Below are positions 1 through 8,054 of a DNA stretch of 64,000 bases, one piece after another. Every line of letters begins with the position of its first letter. Position 1 is the first letter of the stretch. This stretch comes from Bradyrhizobiaceae bacterium. GTDB taxonomy: Bacteria > Pseudomonadota > Alphaproteobacteria > Rhizobiales > Xanthobacteraceae. Below the pieces are notes generated by a model. That model saw only the letters and a program-made list of their open reading frames with translations. It was not told the DNA's origin and did not search any database. The translations under genes and the position numbers were made by a program. The stretch lies in the NCBI GenBank assembly GCA_003963145.1, contig RXJJ01000006.1, forward strand, positions 22,455 through 86,454. The letters are read 5' to 3'.

Positions 1-411
1 GTTGGGGTTGTTACACCGATGAACGATGGAATGAACCTCGTAGCGAAGGAATACGTTGCCGCGCAAAATCCCATCGACCCCGGTGTGCTGGTGTTGTCAA
101 AATTTGCCGGCGCGGCGAATGAATTGACTTCGGCTCTGATTGTTAATCCGCATGATATCGAAAGCATGGCTCGAACCATTGCCATGGCCTTGTCGATGCC
201 AGCACCCGAGCGCCGCATGCGTTGGGAGGTTATGATGACCAAGCTGCGCAGTGGAAATATCCAGAACTGGTTCGCGTCCTTCATTGGCGCTCTGGAACGG
301 GCGCATGCATCGGGCATCGCCAGCCGCGATGATGAATGGCGCGAGCGGCGCGGGCAACGCGGGAGCACACTGGCGATGCCGCTTGAGACCCCGAGCACGG
401 CTCTGCACTAG
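1..411 (+). CDS. otsA: Trehalose-6-phosphate synthase, C-terminal part (partial)
   Basis: The reading frame is open from base 1, so the gene begins upstream of the window. The visible 136 residues match the C-terminus of GT20 alpha,alpha-trehalose-phosphate synthase, which joins UDP-glucose and glucose-6-phosphate in the cytoplasm for the osmoprotectant trehalose. The diagnostic stretch is VVTPMNDGMNLVAKEYVAAQ, the UDP-glucose-binding loop, followed by GVLVLSKFAGAA and a late NPHD motif typical of the family. The last 30 or so residues, after FIGALERA, are a low-complexity tail outside the domain. Family assignment is secure; the rest of the protein cannot be judged. Confidence 0.9.
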   Translation, partial: VGVVTPMNDGMNLVAKEYVAAQNPIDPGVLVLSKFAGAANELTSALIVNPHDIESMARTIAMALSMPAPERRMRWEVMMTKLRSGNIQNWFASFIGALERAHASGIASRDDEWRERRGQRGSTLAMPLETPSTALH

Positions 412-557
412 CGCCACGGTCTGCAGCTCCGGCAGATTTTCGCGGTTAAACGCCACGGGCGGCAAAACGCAGATATTTCATAATCTTACGGAAAACCGCC
501 AATTGGACGGGCCTGCGGCTTGCAAAATCATCGCTGCGCCGTCATGACAGACGCCAT

Positions 558-647
558 GGAGAGGTGGCCGAGTGGTTGAAGGCGCACGCCTGGAAAGTGT
601 GTATACGGGAAACCGTATCGCGGGTTCGAATCCCGCTCTCTCCGCCA
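558..647 (+). tRNA. tRNA-Ser (GGA)
   Basis: Full cloverleaf of a class II tRNA. The acceptor strand GGAGAGG (558-564) pairs with 637-643 (last pair G-U), then discriminator G644 and an encoded CCA (645-647). The anticodon loop CTGGAAA gives anticodon GGA. A long variable arm (GTATACGGGAAACCGTATC) and a T arm containing GGTTCGAATCC are present. It lies alone between otsA and the lipid cluster. Confidence 0.97.
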
Positions 648-775
648 GAAAAATCATACTAACATTATGAAATATAAGATGAAAATTTGTTGGTAGTGAT
701 TATGCTTGCCTCGTTTCATCAGGCGAGCCCTTCTGCACAGACGTATCTTCGGAAATAGATTTTACTTTCAGGCTC

Positions 776-1564
776 TCATCGCGATGATCCGTTATTCGGG
801 ATGATGGTGACGGAGTGTGACTTGCCAGGTGATCGCGGGTGAAGGCGAAAGCCTTTCAGCACCATGCGTAAGGCATGCCAATGGATTGCGGCCATTACTT
901 TCAAAGTTAGCAATGGGTGCGTCAAAACAGCTTTCAATAATGTTCGATCTGAAAGGCCGGTTCGCAATCCTGATAATGAGGCTGTGATTAAAGGTCCGTC
1001 CTTGTCTTGACCACTGATGGCGATGTTGATGTGGCAGCCAGGAGTGCGCATGCGAAACGAATAGAACATATCCATGCCGAGGAAAGGAGAAACGTAAAAC
1101 TCCTTATCGCAACACCGGGTAATGGGAGTTTTGTCGTTCGATTCACAAGCCATGACGTAGCTATGTCGCTCGCCGAAGGTGTTGTGAACTTCATACACAA
1201 TCGCGCTAGGTTCGCCGTCTTGACGATAACAAAAGAATACACTCAGCGGATTGAAGCCGTATCCAAGGATCCGCGGCATACAGAAAAGCGTAATTTTCTG
1301 ACCATTCGCATCAAGTCCCGATCTTTCGAGAAGACGCTCGATCTGAGATCGAAGTGTGGCCTCGCTCGTGCCGCCGTGGTCACTGTCGTAGAAGCTCACA
1401 AGATTGAATCTGTTGTGCGAAAAGAACTTCATTCTGGATGACAGATGGTCAATCTCATCAATATCGATCATCATCCAGAACACCCGATACCGTAGACGAT
1501 GAACATGCGGCCGAAGTCTATGATGCGTGACGCTTCCGGTATAAAGACAGGATGACTCTGTCAT
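776..1564 (-). CDS. DUF1365 family protein
   Basis: 262-residue protein of the DUF1365 family, recognised from the N-terminal YTGSVTHHRLRPHVHRLRY and the later RILGYGFNPLSVFFCY. Its biochemical role is not settled. Homologues regularly sit beside cyclopropane-synthase-like enzymes and FAD amine oxidases in RpoE-ChrR regulons of alphaproteobacteria, as here. I chose the ATG at 1564 because it overlaps the stop of the upstream flavoprotein gene (ATGA, 1561-1564), a normal translational-coupling arrangement; an in-frame ATG further upstream would add 24 residues inside that gene. It should be co-transcribed from the promoter at 2920-2949. Confidence 0.85.
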   Translation of the reverse strand: MTESSCLYTGSVTHHRLRPHVHRLRYRVFWMMIDIDEIDHLSSRMKFFSHNRFNLVSFYDSDHGGTSEATLRSQIERLLERSGLDANGQKITLFCMPRILGYGFNPLSVFFCYRQDGEPSAIVYEVHNTFGERHSYVMACESNDKTPITRCCDKEFYVSPFLGMDMFYSFRMRTPGCHINIAISGQDKDGPLITASLSGLRTGLSDRTLLKAVLTHPLLTLKVMAAIHWHALRMVLKGFRLHPRSPGKSHSVTIIPNNGSSR

Positions 1565-2886
1565 GCTGCCCGACTCATTATTGTCGCGAATCGGTGGTCG
1601 ATTTGAATACGGCCAGACTCGTTCTCGACGTGCCATGGACGTTTTACGCCCCCAAGCGTCTCCGCCACCGCAAGCCCGGCCTGCAAGCCGTCCTCATGAA
1701 AGCCGGCACCGAAATACGAGCCGCAAAACCAGACACGATCTTTGCCTTGCAGCGACCACAGCTTCCGTTGCGCGGCGATCGCCTTAAAATCGAAGATAGG
1801 ATGCTCGTAGTTTTCCTCACGTAAAATATGACGCGGCTCCGCTGTCGGGTTCAAAGTGAGAAAGATATTCCCTTCGATCGGCAGTCGCTGCAGCTTGTTC
1901 ATCCAATAGGTCACAGTTGGGCCGTGGGCGATGGCCTCGCTGTTTTTGCTTATATAATTCCAACTCGCCCAGACACGCCGGCGACGCGGCATCAGGTGCT
2001 CGTCACGATGCAGCACCGCACGACTGCGGCTGTATCGAAACTCTCCGAGCAGTTTTTTCTCGTCTTCGGTGGGCTGCCCGAGCAGGGCCAGCGCCTGATC
2101 TGCATGCGTTGCGATAACCACATCGTCGAATACTTCCGAATGGCCGTGCTGGTCTTGAACCTCAACTTTTTCTTCTATCCGCCGAACAGAAGTGACCCTG
2201 TGCCCGAGGTTTACATTCATTTGGCGCATGAGTTTTTGCACATAGACGGTGCTTCCACCGGTGACAGTTCTCCATTGCGGACGGTTTCTGATCTTGAGCA
2301 ATCCGTGACTGTCGTGAAATCGAATGAAAGAGGCGGCCGGATATTGAAGCATGAGGGACGGCGAAGCGGACCATATCGCAGCCGCCATCGGCAATAAATG
2401 GTCCTCGCAGAAGGCCGGACCGTAAGCGCCAGCTTTGAGATAATCCCCCAGCGAAGCGCTTTCCTGCAACAGCGCCAGATCGCGCGGAGCGTCGCGATAA
2501 AACCTCCGGAGATCTGCGAGCATCGACCAAAAACGCGGTCGAAGCACATTGGACCACTGGGCAAAAAGGCTATTCAGATTGCTTCCGGAATATTCGAGAT
2601 CGCGGTCCGCAAGTGACACCGCGAAAGACATTTCCGACGGCTGTGTGGCTACCCCCAAATGATCGAACAGCGCGGTGAGGTTCGGATATGTCGCCTCGTT
2701 GTAGACGATGAAGCCGGTGTCAACAGGAACTGGTCTATCGCCAGCGTCAAGCATTACGGTGTTCGAATGCCCTCCAGGGCGCTTATCCTGTTCATAGATC
2801 GTGACATCATGCGTACGGCTTAACAGCCAGGCCGCGGACAATCCGGAGATGCCCGTTCCAACGACTGCAATTGTCTTTTTCGGCAT
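1561..2886 (-). CDS. NAD(P)/FAD-dependent amine-oxidase-like oxidoreductase
   Basis: 441-residue flavoprotein. A dinucleotide-binding loop GTGISG lies at residues 10-15 and the FAD motif continues as EQDKRPGGHSNTV, typical of the flavin amine oxidase/desaturase superfamily. The C-terminal FAD contact reads VWFCGSYFGAGFHEDGLQAG. Homologues lie in lipid-modification operons with DUF1365 and cyclopropane-synthase-like genes, and the most likely role is redox modification of membrane fatty acyl chains, but the substrate is inferred. It is the first gene of a two-gene minus-strand operon, divergent from the sigma factor gene, with a TGATCC-type promoter just upstream (see 2920-2949). Confidence 0.85.
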   Translation of the reverse strand: MPKKTIAVVGTGISGLSAAWLLSRTHDVTIYEQDKRPGGHSNTVMLDAGDRPVPVDTGFIVYNEATYPNLTALFDHLGVATQPSEMSFAVSLADRDLEYSGSNLNSLFAQWSNVLRPRFWSMLADLRRFYRDAPRDLALLQESASLGDYLKAGAYGPAFCEDHLLPMAAAIWSASPSLMLQYPAASFIRFHDSHGLLKIRNRPQWRTVTGGSTVYVQKLMRQMNVNLGHRVTSVRRIEEKVEVQDQHGHSEVFDDVVIATHADQALALLGQPTEDEKKLLGEFRYSRSRAVLHRDEHLMPRRRRVWASWNYISKNSEAIAHGPTVTYWMNKLQRLPIEGNIFLTLNPTAEPRHILREENYEHPIFDFKAIAAQRKLWSLQGKDRVWFCGSYFGAGFHEDGLQAGLAVAETLGGVKRPWHVENESGRIQIDHRFATIMSRAA

Positions 2887-2919
2887 ATCTGCTCCGGCGC
2901 CCCATTTTGTTTCCGGAAG

Positions 2920-2949
2920 GAGATACGGACAAGGCCGCGATTTGGATCA
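2920..2949 (-). promoter_or_regulatory. Predicted ECF-sigma (RpoE-ChrR type) promoter of the amine oxidase/DUF1365 operon
   Basis: On the minus strand, -35 TGATCC (2949-2944), an 18-bp spacer and -10 TATCTC (2925-2920). The divergent promoter at 2959-2988 repeats TGATCCAAATCGC and has the same spacing. TGATCC is the -35 known for RpoE-ChrR type sigma factors. Not experimentally mapped. Confidence 0.8.
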
Positions 2950-2958
2950 CCGGAATGA

Positions 2959-2988
2959 TGATCCAAATCGCAAGCTCGAGCGTATCAA
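2959..2988 (+). promoter_or_regulatory. Predicted autoregulatory promoter of the ECF sigma factor gene
   Basis: TGATCC (2959-2964), an 18-bp spacer and TATCAA (2983-2988). It mirrors the promoter on the opposite strand: their -35 hexamers lie 9 bp apart as inverted repeats. Initiation a few bases after 2988 would give a leader of roughly 90 nt before the sigma factor start at 3087. The arrangement implies that the sigma factor transcribes its own operon. Confidence 0.8.
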
Positions 2989-3086
2989 GCCATATGCAAG
3001 CTTTCAAAACATCGCTAAAAATGGGGTTTAAGGGCCCCCTTACACGAGAGATACGGCGGCAATGGCATCGTCGTCCGGAGGCGATC

Positions 3087-3659
3087 ATGCGCGGTGCCAC
3101 TAGGGATCCGCTGCCACCTTTCAGCGCCGAGAACCTCGTGCTTGCTATCGCAGCCCGGCGCGATCGAGACGCTTTCAGGGGGCTTTACGAGTTCTACGCT
3201 CCCCGAATTCATACAATGATGGTGAGAAGCGGTGCGTCTGCCGAGTTGGCGGAGGACATTGCGCAGGAAACACTGATCACCGTCTGGCGGAAAGCGAACA
3301 GTTACAACCCTGCCCGGGCAACGGTGTCGGCATGGATATACACAATTGCCCGCAATCTTAGAATCGACCGTTTTCGACGCGACCGGCGGGCAAAACTCCA
3401 CGAGGTTTACGAGCTTGTTGAGCCTGAGAGCGTTCCATCATCAGAAACTTCTTTCGAGGCAGCTGAGGAAGAAGATCGGGTGCGTCAGGCTTTGAAACAT
3501 CTCCCCGATGAACAAATTCGCGTGGTTGAACTTTCTTTTTTTGAAGGCCGATCGCACGAAGATATCGCCAAGACACTCGGTATTCCTCTCGGCACGGTAA
3601 AGTCGCGCCTGCGTCTTGCGATGCAGCGACTGCGCATTTTTCTTGGTGAAGGCCAATGA
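3087..3659 (+). CDS. rpoE: ECF RNA polymerase sigma factor, RpoE (ChrR-partnered) type
   Basis: 190-residue sigma-70 family protein with region 2 (about residues 25-95; AEDIAQETLITVWRKA and WIYTIARNLRIDRFRR) and region 4 (about 130-185; LPDEQIRVVELSFFEGRSHE, then GTVKSRLRLAMQRLR). The gene behind it encodes a ChrR zinc anti-sigma factor, so it is probably released by singlet oxygen or organic peroxide stress, as known for Rhodobacter RpoE. Several in-frame starts exist upstream (2871, 2994, 3021). I chose 3087 because GGAGG stands five bases before it, the length fits the family, and 2871 lies upstream of the predicted promoter. The stop overlaps the chrR start (ATGA). Confidence 0.9.
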   Translation: MRGATRDPLPPFSAENLVLAIAARRDRDAFRGLYEFYAPRIHTMMVRSGASAELAEDIAQETLITVWRKANSYNPARATVSAWIYTIARNLRIDRFRRDRRAKLHEVYELVEPESVPSSETSFEAAEEEDRVRQALKHLPDEQIRVVELSFFEGRSHEDIAKTLGIPLGTVKSRLRLAMQRLRIFLGEGQ

Positions 3660-4288
3660 CAATAACACATCATCCAAGCGATGAGACGCTCGCTGCGTTC
3701 GCCGCAGGAACGCTGGGCGAAGCCCGCAGCATCGTTGTCGCAGCGCATGTATCGCTCTGCTCCAAATGCCGGGCGACCATTCACACGTTTGAACAAATCG
3801 GCGGCTCCATGATCGAACGCACGGAGCCGACGCCGCTGCGCGCCGAAGCCCTTGAAGCGGCCCTGTCCCGCCTGGATTCGAACTTCGCCACCGCGCCTTC
3901 GTCGCTCCTCCCAAAGCCTGATTATCCGGATGTGCTTAGCCCCTATGCGATAGGGCCGTGGCGCTGGATCGGACCCGGGCTTTACTGGCGAAAAGCAGAC
4001 GTGCACTCCGAAGATGATACACGCGTCTTCATGCTGAAAGCGGCTCCGGGAACGATGTTGCCCCAACATCGCCATGCGGGAATTGAGTGGACGTGCGTTC
4101 TTGAGGGTGCATTCCGTCACGAATTCGGACGCTATGGGCCGGGTGACTTTGATGAAGCCGATGAGAACGTTGAGCATCGGCCGTTCGTCGAACGAGGTGC
4201 AACATGCATCTGTCTGGTCGCGCTTCGGGGGAAACTTGAGCTTCAGGGCTGGATCGGACGCTTGTTGCAGCCTTTTGTTCGACTTTGA
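3656..4288 (+). CDS. chrR: ChrR-family zinc anti-sigma factor with cupin domain
   Basis: 210 residues, two domains. The N-terminal zinc anti-sigma domain has His6, His31, Cys35 and Cys38, the ligand set and numbering of Rhodobacter sphaeroides ChrR. The C-terminal cupin has His138, His140, Glu144 and His174, with GTMLPQHRHAGIEW as its core motif; in the known protein such residues bind a second zinc needed to sense singlet oxygen. It should hold the upstream sigma factor inactive in the cytoplasm until stress. It overlaps that gene by 4 bp. All eight ligand positions are intact, so it should be functional. Confidence 0.93.
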   Translation: MTITHHPSDETLAAFAAGTLGEARSIVVAAHVSLCSKCRATIHTFEQIGGSMIERTEPTPLRAEALEAALSRLDSNFATAPSSLLPKPDYPDVLSPYAIGPWRWIGPGLYWRKADVHSEDDTRVFMLKAAPGTMLPQHRHAGIEWTCVLEGAFRHEFGRYGPGDFDEADENVEHRPFVERGATCICLVALRGKLELQGWIGRLLQPFVRL

Positions 4289-4343
4289 ATCGTCGTGGCG
4301 AGAGCGTTCCGACCGCGGGCAGTTAACCTTGGAGACCTGGAAG

Positions 4344-5168
4344 ATGACGGCCTCAATTTTCTTTACGAACGCCGCAATCATCTCCGCCGCCTTATCGATC
4401 AATATGATCCTTGCATGGTTAGTCTGGTACGTATCCAGAAATTCCGGCTGGATTGATACTGTCTGGACGTTCGGGCTTGGCGCGATCGGCGCATGTAGCG
4501 CCCTTCTTCTTTTTCGGGATGAGCCAAGCTTTCGCAGTTGGCTTGTCGTTGCGATGGCTCTGGTTTGGTCCGCGCGGCTCGGTTTTCACATCGCGCGACG
4601 TACGACAAAAATAACGGATGATCCTCGTTATGCCAAACTCATCAACGATTGGGGCCACGATGCTCCGCGTCAGATGTTTTGCCTATTGCAGAAACAGGCG
4701 CTTGTCAGCATTCCTCTCGGCGTTGCCATGTGGCTTGCCGCGCAAAATCCTTCGCCCGATCTTTCATTGGGAGATATCGTCGGAATACTGATCTTCGTCA
4801 CGGGAGTCGTTGGCGAAGCGATCGCCGACGAGCAGCTCCGTCGATTTCGGGGCAATCCGGAAAACAAAGGCCGCATCTGTAATGCCGGCCTTTGGAGCTT
4901 GTCTCGCCATCCGAACTATTTTTTTGAATGGCTCGGCTGGTTCGTATACCCGGCTCTCGCAATTAACTTCGGCGGCAACATCCACTCATGGGGATTTGTC
5001 GCCTTTGCCGCCCCGGCCTGCATGTATTGGCTACTGGTTTACATTTCCGGCATCCCTCCGCTGGAGGAGCATATGTTGGAAAGGCGCGGAGATGAATTCC
5101 GCAAATACCAATCGCGCACCAATGCCTTCTTTCCAGGGCCGCCAAAAGCCATTGCAGGAGAATTGTAA
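4344..5168 (+). CDS. DUF1295 (steroid 5-alpha-reductase-like) integral membrane protein
   Basis: 274-residue multi-pass membrane protein of the DUF1295 family. The C-terminal signature is NAGLWSLSRHPNYFFEW followed by PPLEEHMLERRGDEFRKYQ, shared with steroid reductases and isoprenylcysteine methyltransferases. The exact reaction is unknown; homologues are linked to cyclopropane-synthase-like genes, which suggests reduction or remodelling of lipid acyl chains. The ATG at 4344 begins the first hydrophobic segment and follows GGAG. A longer in-frame reading from 4074 would run inside chrR and is unlikely. The stop overlaps the next ATG (TAATG at 5166-5170). It should belong to the sigma factor operon. 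Confidence 0.87.
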   Translation: MTASIFFTNAAIISAALSINMILAWLVWYVSRNSGWIDTVWTFGLGAIGACSALLLFRDEPSFRSWLVVAMALVWSARLGFHIARRTTKITDDPRYAKLINDWGHDAPRQMFCLLQKQALVSIPLGVAMWLAAQNPSPDLSLGDIVGILIFVTGVVGEAIADEQLRRFRGNPENKGRICNAGLWSLSRHPNYFFEWLGWFVYPALAINFGGNIHSWGFVAFAAPACMYWLLVYISGIPPLEEHMLERRGDEFRKYQSRTNAFFPGPPKAIAGEL

Positions 5169-6196
5169 TGACGCTTGTTCAAACAGCAACCCGTATCGGC
5201 GAGATGTTCGCATGGCCTGATTCCATCAGCTCACTCGTTATCGAGCACCTCGTCGGCCAGACCCGACGTAGACTGCGGGCGGAAACGGGCGCCGAGGATG
5301 CGAGATTTGTCCAATCCCTGAGTGCTTTTCCAATTGCGATCAACGCAGCGGATGCAAACGCGCAGCACTATGAGATTCCCGCAAAATTTTTCGAACTCGT
5401 CCTTGGGCCGCAACGTAAATATTCATGTTGTCTTTATCAGGACGGCGCTGGTTCGCTTGCAGAGGCCGAGGAGCGTGCTCTCGCCGTCACGGCAAGAAAC
5501 GCTCTTCTCCAGGACGGACAAGACATCGTTGAATTGGGCTGTGGCTGGGGATCACTGTCGCTTTGGATGGCGCGCCATTTTCCGAACGCGCGCATCACAT
5601 CGGTTTCCAACTCGCATTCGCAGCGCAGGTTCATTATGGATGCGGCGCAAAGGCAGGGGCTTGGCAATCTTACGGTAGTCACCGCCGACATGAACGGCTT
5701 TACGCCATCGTCGACATTCGACCGGGTGGTATCGGTCGAAATGTTCGAACACATGATTAATTGGCGCCCGCTGCTGGAACGGATGAACCGAGCATTGAAG
5801 CCGGATGGCTTGCTGTTTCTGCACGTTTTCACCCATAGATCTGCCTCGTATCTGTTTTCAAAAGAGGATCAGAACGACTGGATCGCGCAACATTTCTTTA
5901 CAGGTGGCATCATGCCAAGCCAGCAACTTATCAAGCAGTTTTCTGACCTTTTTGCCGTACGTCAGGAGTGGCAATGGAGCGGGCAGCATTACGCAAAAAC
6001 AGCCGGCGACTGGCTCGCAAATTACGACCGAAACTCTGCCGAGATTTTCGACGTTTTAAGGCGGGTCTATGATTCCGACGCGCGTCTCTGGCAACGCCGA
6101 TGGCGTTTGTTTTTTCTCGCGACCAGGGGATTATTTGGACATGCCGGAGGCAATGAGTGGGGCGTGAGTCACTATCAATTGGCCCCCGTACGGTGA
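5168..6196 (+). CDS. Cyclopropane-fatty-acyl-phospholipid-synthase-like SAM methyltransferase
   Basis: 342-residue class I SAM-dependent methyltransferase of the CFA-synthase family. Visible motifs are QHYEIPAKFFELVLG with YSC (substrate-binding start), ELGCGWGSLSLW (SAM motif I, residues 122-133) and SVEMFEHMINW (family active-site helix). It transfers a methylene or methyl group from SAM to unsaturated acyl chains of phospholipids. In Rhodobacter the RpoE-ChrR regulon includes a related enzyme connected with furan fatty acid formation, so a methylase of that kind is a real alternative to a true cyclopropane synthase. It starts in the stop codon of the DUF1295 gene and is the last gene of the operon. 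Confidence 0.87.
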   Translation: MTLVQTATRIGEMFAWPDSISSLVIEHLVGQTRRRLRAETGAEDARFVQSLSAFPIAINAADANAQHYEIPAKFFELVLGPQRKYSCCLYQDGAGSLAEAEERALAVTARNALLQDGQDIVELGCGWGSLSLWMARHFPNARITSVSNSHSQRRFIMDAAQRQGLGNLTVVTADMNGFTPSSTFDRVVSVEMFEHMINWRPLLERMNRALKPDGLLFLHVFTHRSASYLFSKEDQNDWIAQHFFTGGIMPSQQLIKQFSDLFAVRQEWQWSGQHYAKTAGDWLANYDRNSAEIFDVLRRVYDSDARLWQRRWRLFFLATRGLFGHAGGNEWGVSHYQLAPVR

Positions 6197-6209
6197 ACGA
6201 CCGGTACAA

Positions 6210-6620
6210 TCAAGGGAGCCAGCGGGACGCAAGACGCAAAGCAAGAATAGCAGACATTGCAGCGATGCCCGATATTACCGCGCCGTAGGCAATGTCGATG
6301 ACGGTGATTTGCAGTGTCCAGTTACGCAATGTCGCGAAGTTTGTCAGATCATAGGTCGCGTAAGCGATAGCGCCGAACAGCACCGCAGATACAAAGGCAG
6401 TGCCGATGGAATCGACACGCATGGCGGGGATCACCGAAAAGGCTAAAATCCCCAACGGGTAAATGAGATAAAACACCAATGCAGGGGCCAACCTCACATT
6501 ATCAATGAGAATATCTCCCAGAGTCGGGCGATATAGCAGGCGCCCCGCAACAGACAGCCACGCCGCATCTATAGCGCCGAAAACCAGCAGGATGCTGATA
6601 TATCCAATCAGATATTTCAT
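6210..6620 (-). CDS. DUF2177 family membrane protein
   Basis: 136 residues with about four transmembrane segments; MKYLIGY followed by FGAIDAAWL and the central YATYDLTNFATL are DUF2177 hallmarks. Function unknown, but DUF2177 genes recur with DUF1365/DUF1295/CFA-synthase genes. It is convergent with the methyltransferase gene (13 bp apart). The ATG at 6620 begins the family-typical N-terminus; longer in-frame starts up to 6707 would put the -10 and -35 elements of its promoter (6644-6673) inside the coding sequence, so I reject them. Confidence 0.85.
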   Translation of the reverse strand: MKYLIGYISILLVFGAIDAAWLSVAGRLLYRPTLGDILIDNVRLAPALVFYLIYPLGILAFSVIPAMRVDSIGTAFVSAVLFGAIAYATYDLTNFATLRNWTLQITVIDIAYGAVISGIAAMSAILALRLASRWLP

Positions 6621-6643
6621 TTGGTTTGTTACTCCGGTCGTCT

Positions 6644-6673
6644 TTGATACGTTTGACCCCGCCATCCGGATCA
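6644..6673 (-). promoter_or_regulatory. Predicted third ECF-sigma promoter, before the DUF2177 gene
   Basis: Minus strand: TGATCC (6673-6668), 18-bp spacer, TATCAA (6649-6644). The spacer length equals that of the two promoters at 2920-2988, and all three have CG immediately before TATC. This ties the DUF2177 gene to the RpoE-ChrR regulon. The promoter lies partly on the edge of the cysW remnant. Confidence 0.78.
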
Positions 6674-6687
6674 ACTGCATGGCCAGT

Positions 6688-6858
6688 AGGGGTGAGACCA
6701 ATACCATGCCGCTTCTGGTGGAAATTCTTTACAACGAGTATCAGCTTGTCGCCGCGTTTTCGGTTGCGTCGCTTTTGGCCCTTCTGGCTTTGGTTACACT
6801 TATCGTCAAAACGATACTTGAGGGTCCGGTTTTGGGACAATCTCAAGGCAACAGCTAA
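6688..6858 (+). pseudogene. cysW: Remnant of a sulfate ABC permease gene (cysW 3' end)
   Basis: A frame reading RGETNTMPLLVEILYNEY and then a hydrophobic segment ending LLALLALVTLIVKTILE matches the C-terminus of CysW, the sulfate/thiosulfate ABC permease. Nothing upstream in any frame continues the permease, and no other cys transporter gene is nearby. The family similarity begins abruptly at 6688, close to the DUF2177 promoter, as if the lipid gene had been joined to the tail of a lost sulfate operon. It could be translated as a 50-residue peptide from the ATG at 6706, but I see no ribosome-binding site. Confidence 0.72.
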
Positions 6859-6888
6859 GTTCGCGAGGTCGAAAAAGCCGTCGGATGT

Positions 6889-7917
6889 TTATCCCGTCAT
6901 GGTTTTCGAAGGCGCCCTCTGAAGGACTACGACGGCTACGCCGCCCAGAACCGCGATGCATGAGACGAGCAGGCGCGATGTAAGCGGTTCGCACAGGAAA
7001 AGGGTACCACCGACTGCCGCCAGGATGGGTGCGACGAGCTGAACGATGGCGGCCTGGGTGCGTGCGAGACCCCGCAGAGCCGCGTACCAGGCGACATAGC
7101 CGACGCCGGATGCAAGGGCGCCGGACAGGACCGCGTAGCCAACACCAATCGCCGTTACGTTAAACTGGGTTAGAGCGGCGACGTTGACCAGCGCCACGAT
7201 TGGCAGGCAAGCGACAAAATTGCTGATATTCGCCTCGATCGGATCGGGAAAACCGCGCGCCAAAAGTGTAAAAGTCCCCCAAGCCACCCCCGAGCCGGCC
7301 ATCATCAGGCCGCTGAGCGTATCGGGCGCCGTGACACCTGGCAGCATCAGATAGATCAGCCCCGCGACAGCAACAAACAGCGCTGCCCACGACAATGCCG
7401 GCAGACGCTCCCCATGCCATAGTGCAACGGCGAACATGGTCAGTTGCACCGCGCCGAACATCAGCAACGCGCCCGTGCCGGCGCCGAGCTGCGTATAGGC
7501 AAAAGAGAAAAGCAGGAGATATGCAAGCAATGCCAGCATCGGTCTCCAGTTCGTCGCCGTTAGTCTTGGCAGACGCTTTCCGCTCATGGTTATCGCGATC
7601 GCGAGCAAAACGCTGGCAGAGACAACGCGAACAGTCGTGAAGGTTGCGGGGTCGATCGCATGCGAGGCGAGCGCCACGCGGCACAGTAAGGAATTCGCCG
7701 CGAAGCCAATCATGGCAATCGTCGTCAAAAGAGCAGTCTGGATCGGAGAAGGCGTCTGCGGAAAAATAGCGGCCCCTGAGAAGACGTGGATAAAGGCCAA
7801 GCCTGTATCGCGTGAGATAGCAGAAGCGATATCAAAATTCTGTCGAGGTTGGGGGTGGAGCGACGCCGATTTTTTCAAATCTTGGCAATTAATAACCCGC
7901 CAATTGAAATTGCGCAT
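6889..7917 (-). CDS. EamA/DMT-family transporter
   Basis: Integral membrane protein with about ten hydrophobic segments in two repeats of the EamA domain, a drug/metabolite-transporter permease in the inner membrane. Typical pieces are SGVAWGTFTLLARG and GVGYVAWYAALRGLARTQAA. Substrate unknown. The ATG at 7917 gives 342 residues, but the first 55 or so look non-membranous and unlike the family; a start near 7725 (TTG) would be closer to normal length. It stands alone, divergent from the DUF971 gene. Confidence 0.82.
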   Translation of the reverse strand: MRNFNWRVINCQDLKKSASLHPQPRQNFDIASAISRDTGLAFIHVFSGAAIFPQTPSPIQTALLTTIAMIGFAANSLLCRVALASHAIDPATFTTVRVVSASVLLAIAITMSGKRLPRLTATNWRPMLALLAYLLLFSFAYTQLGAGTGALLMFGAVQLTMFAVALWHGERLPALSWAALFVAVAGLIYLMLPGVTAPDTLSGLMMAGSGVAWGTFTLLARGFPDPIEANISNFVACLPIVALVNVAALTQFNVTAIGVGYAVLSGALASGVGYVAWYAALRGLARTQAAIVQLVAPILAAVGGTLFLCEPLTSRLLVSCIAVLGGVAVVVLQRAPSKTMTG

Positions 7918-8054
7918 GCCGATCCGGTTAGGATGCCGGGCGATAAGTCGACAAACTTAGCAATAGAAGCGCCGCCGTTATTCGTCTGCCAATTATTGAC
8001 GTTCGAACGGCGTTATATCTGCCATATTATTCTCCCGCTTCGGGTAAGGCTGCG

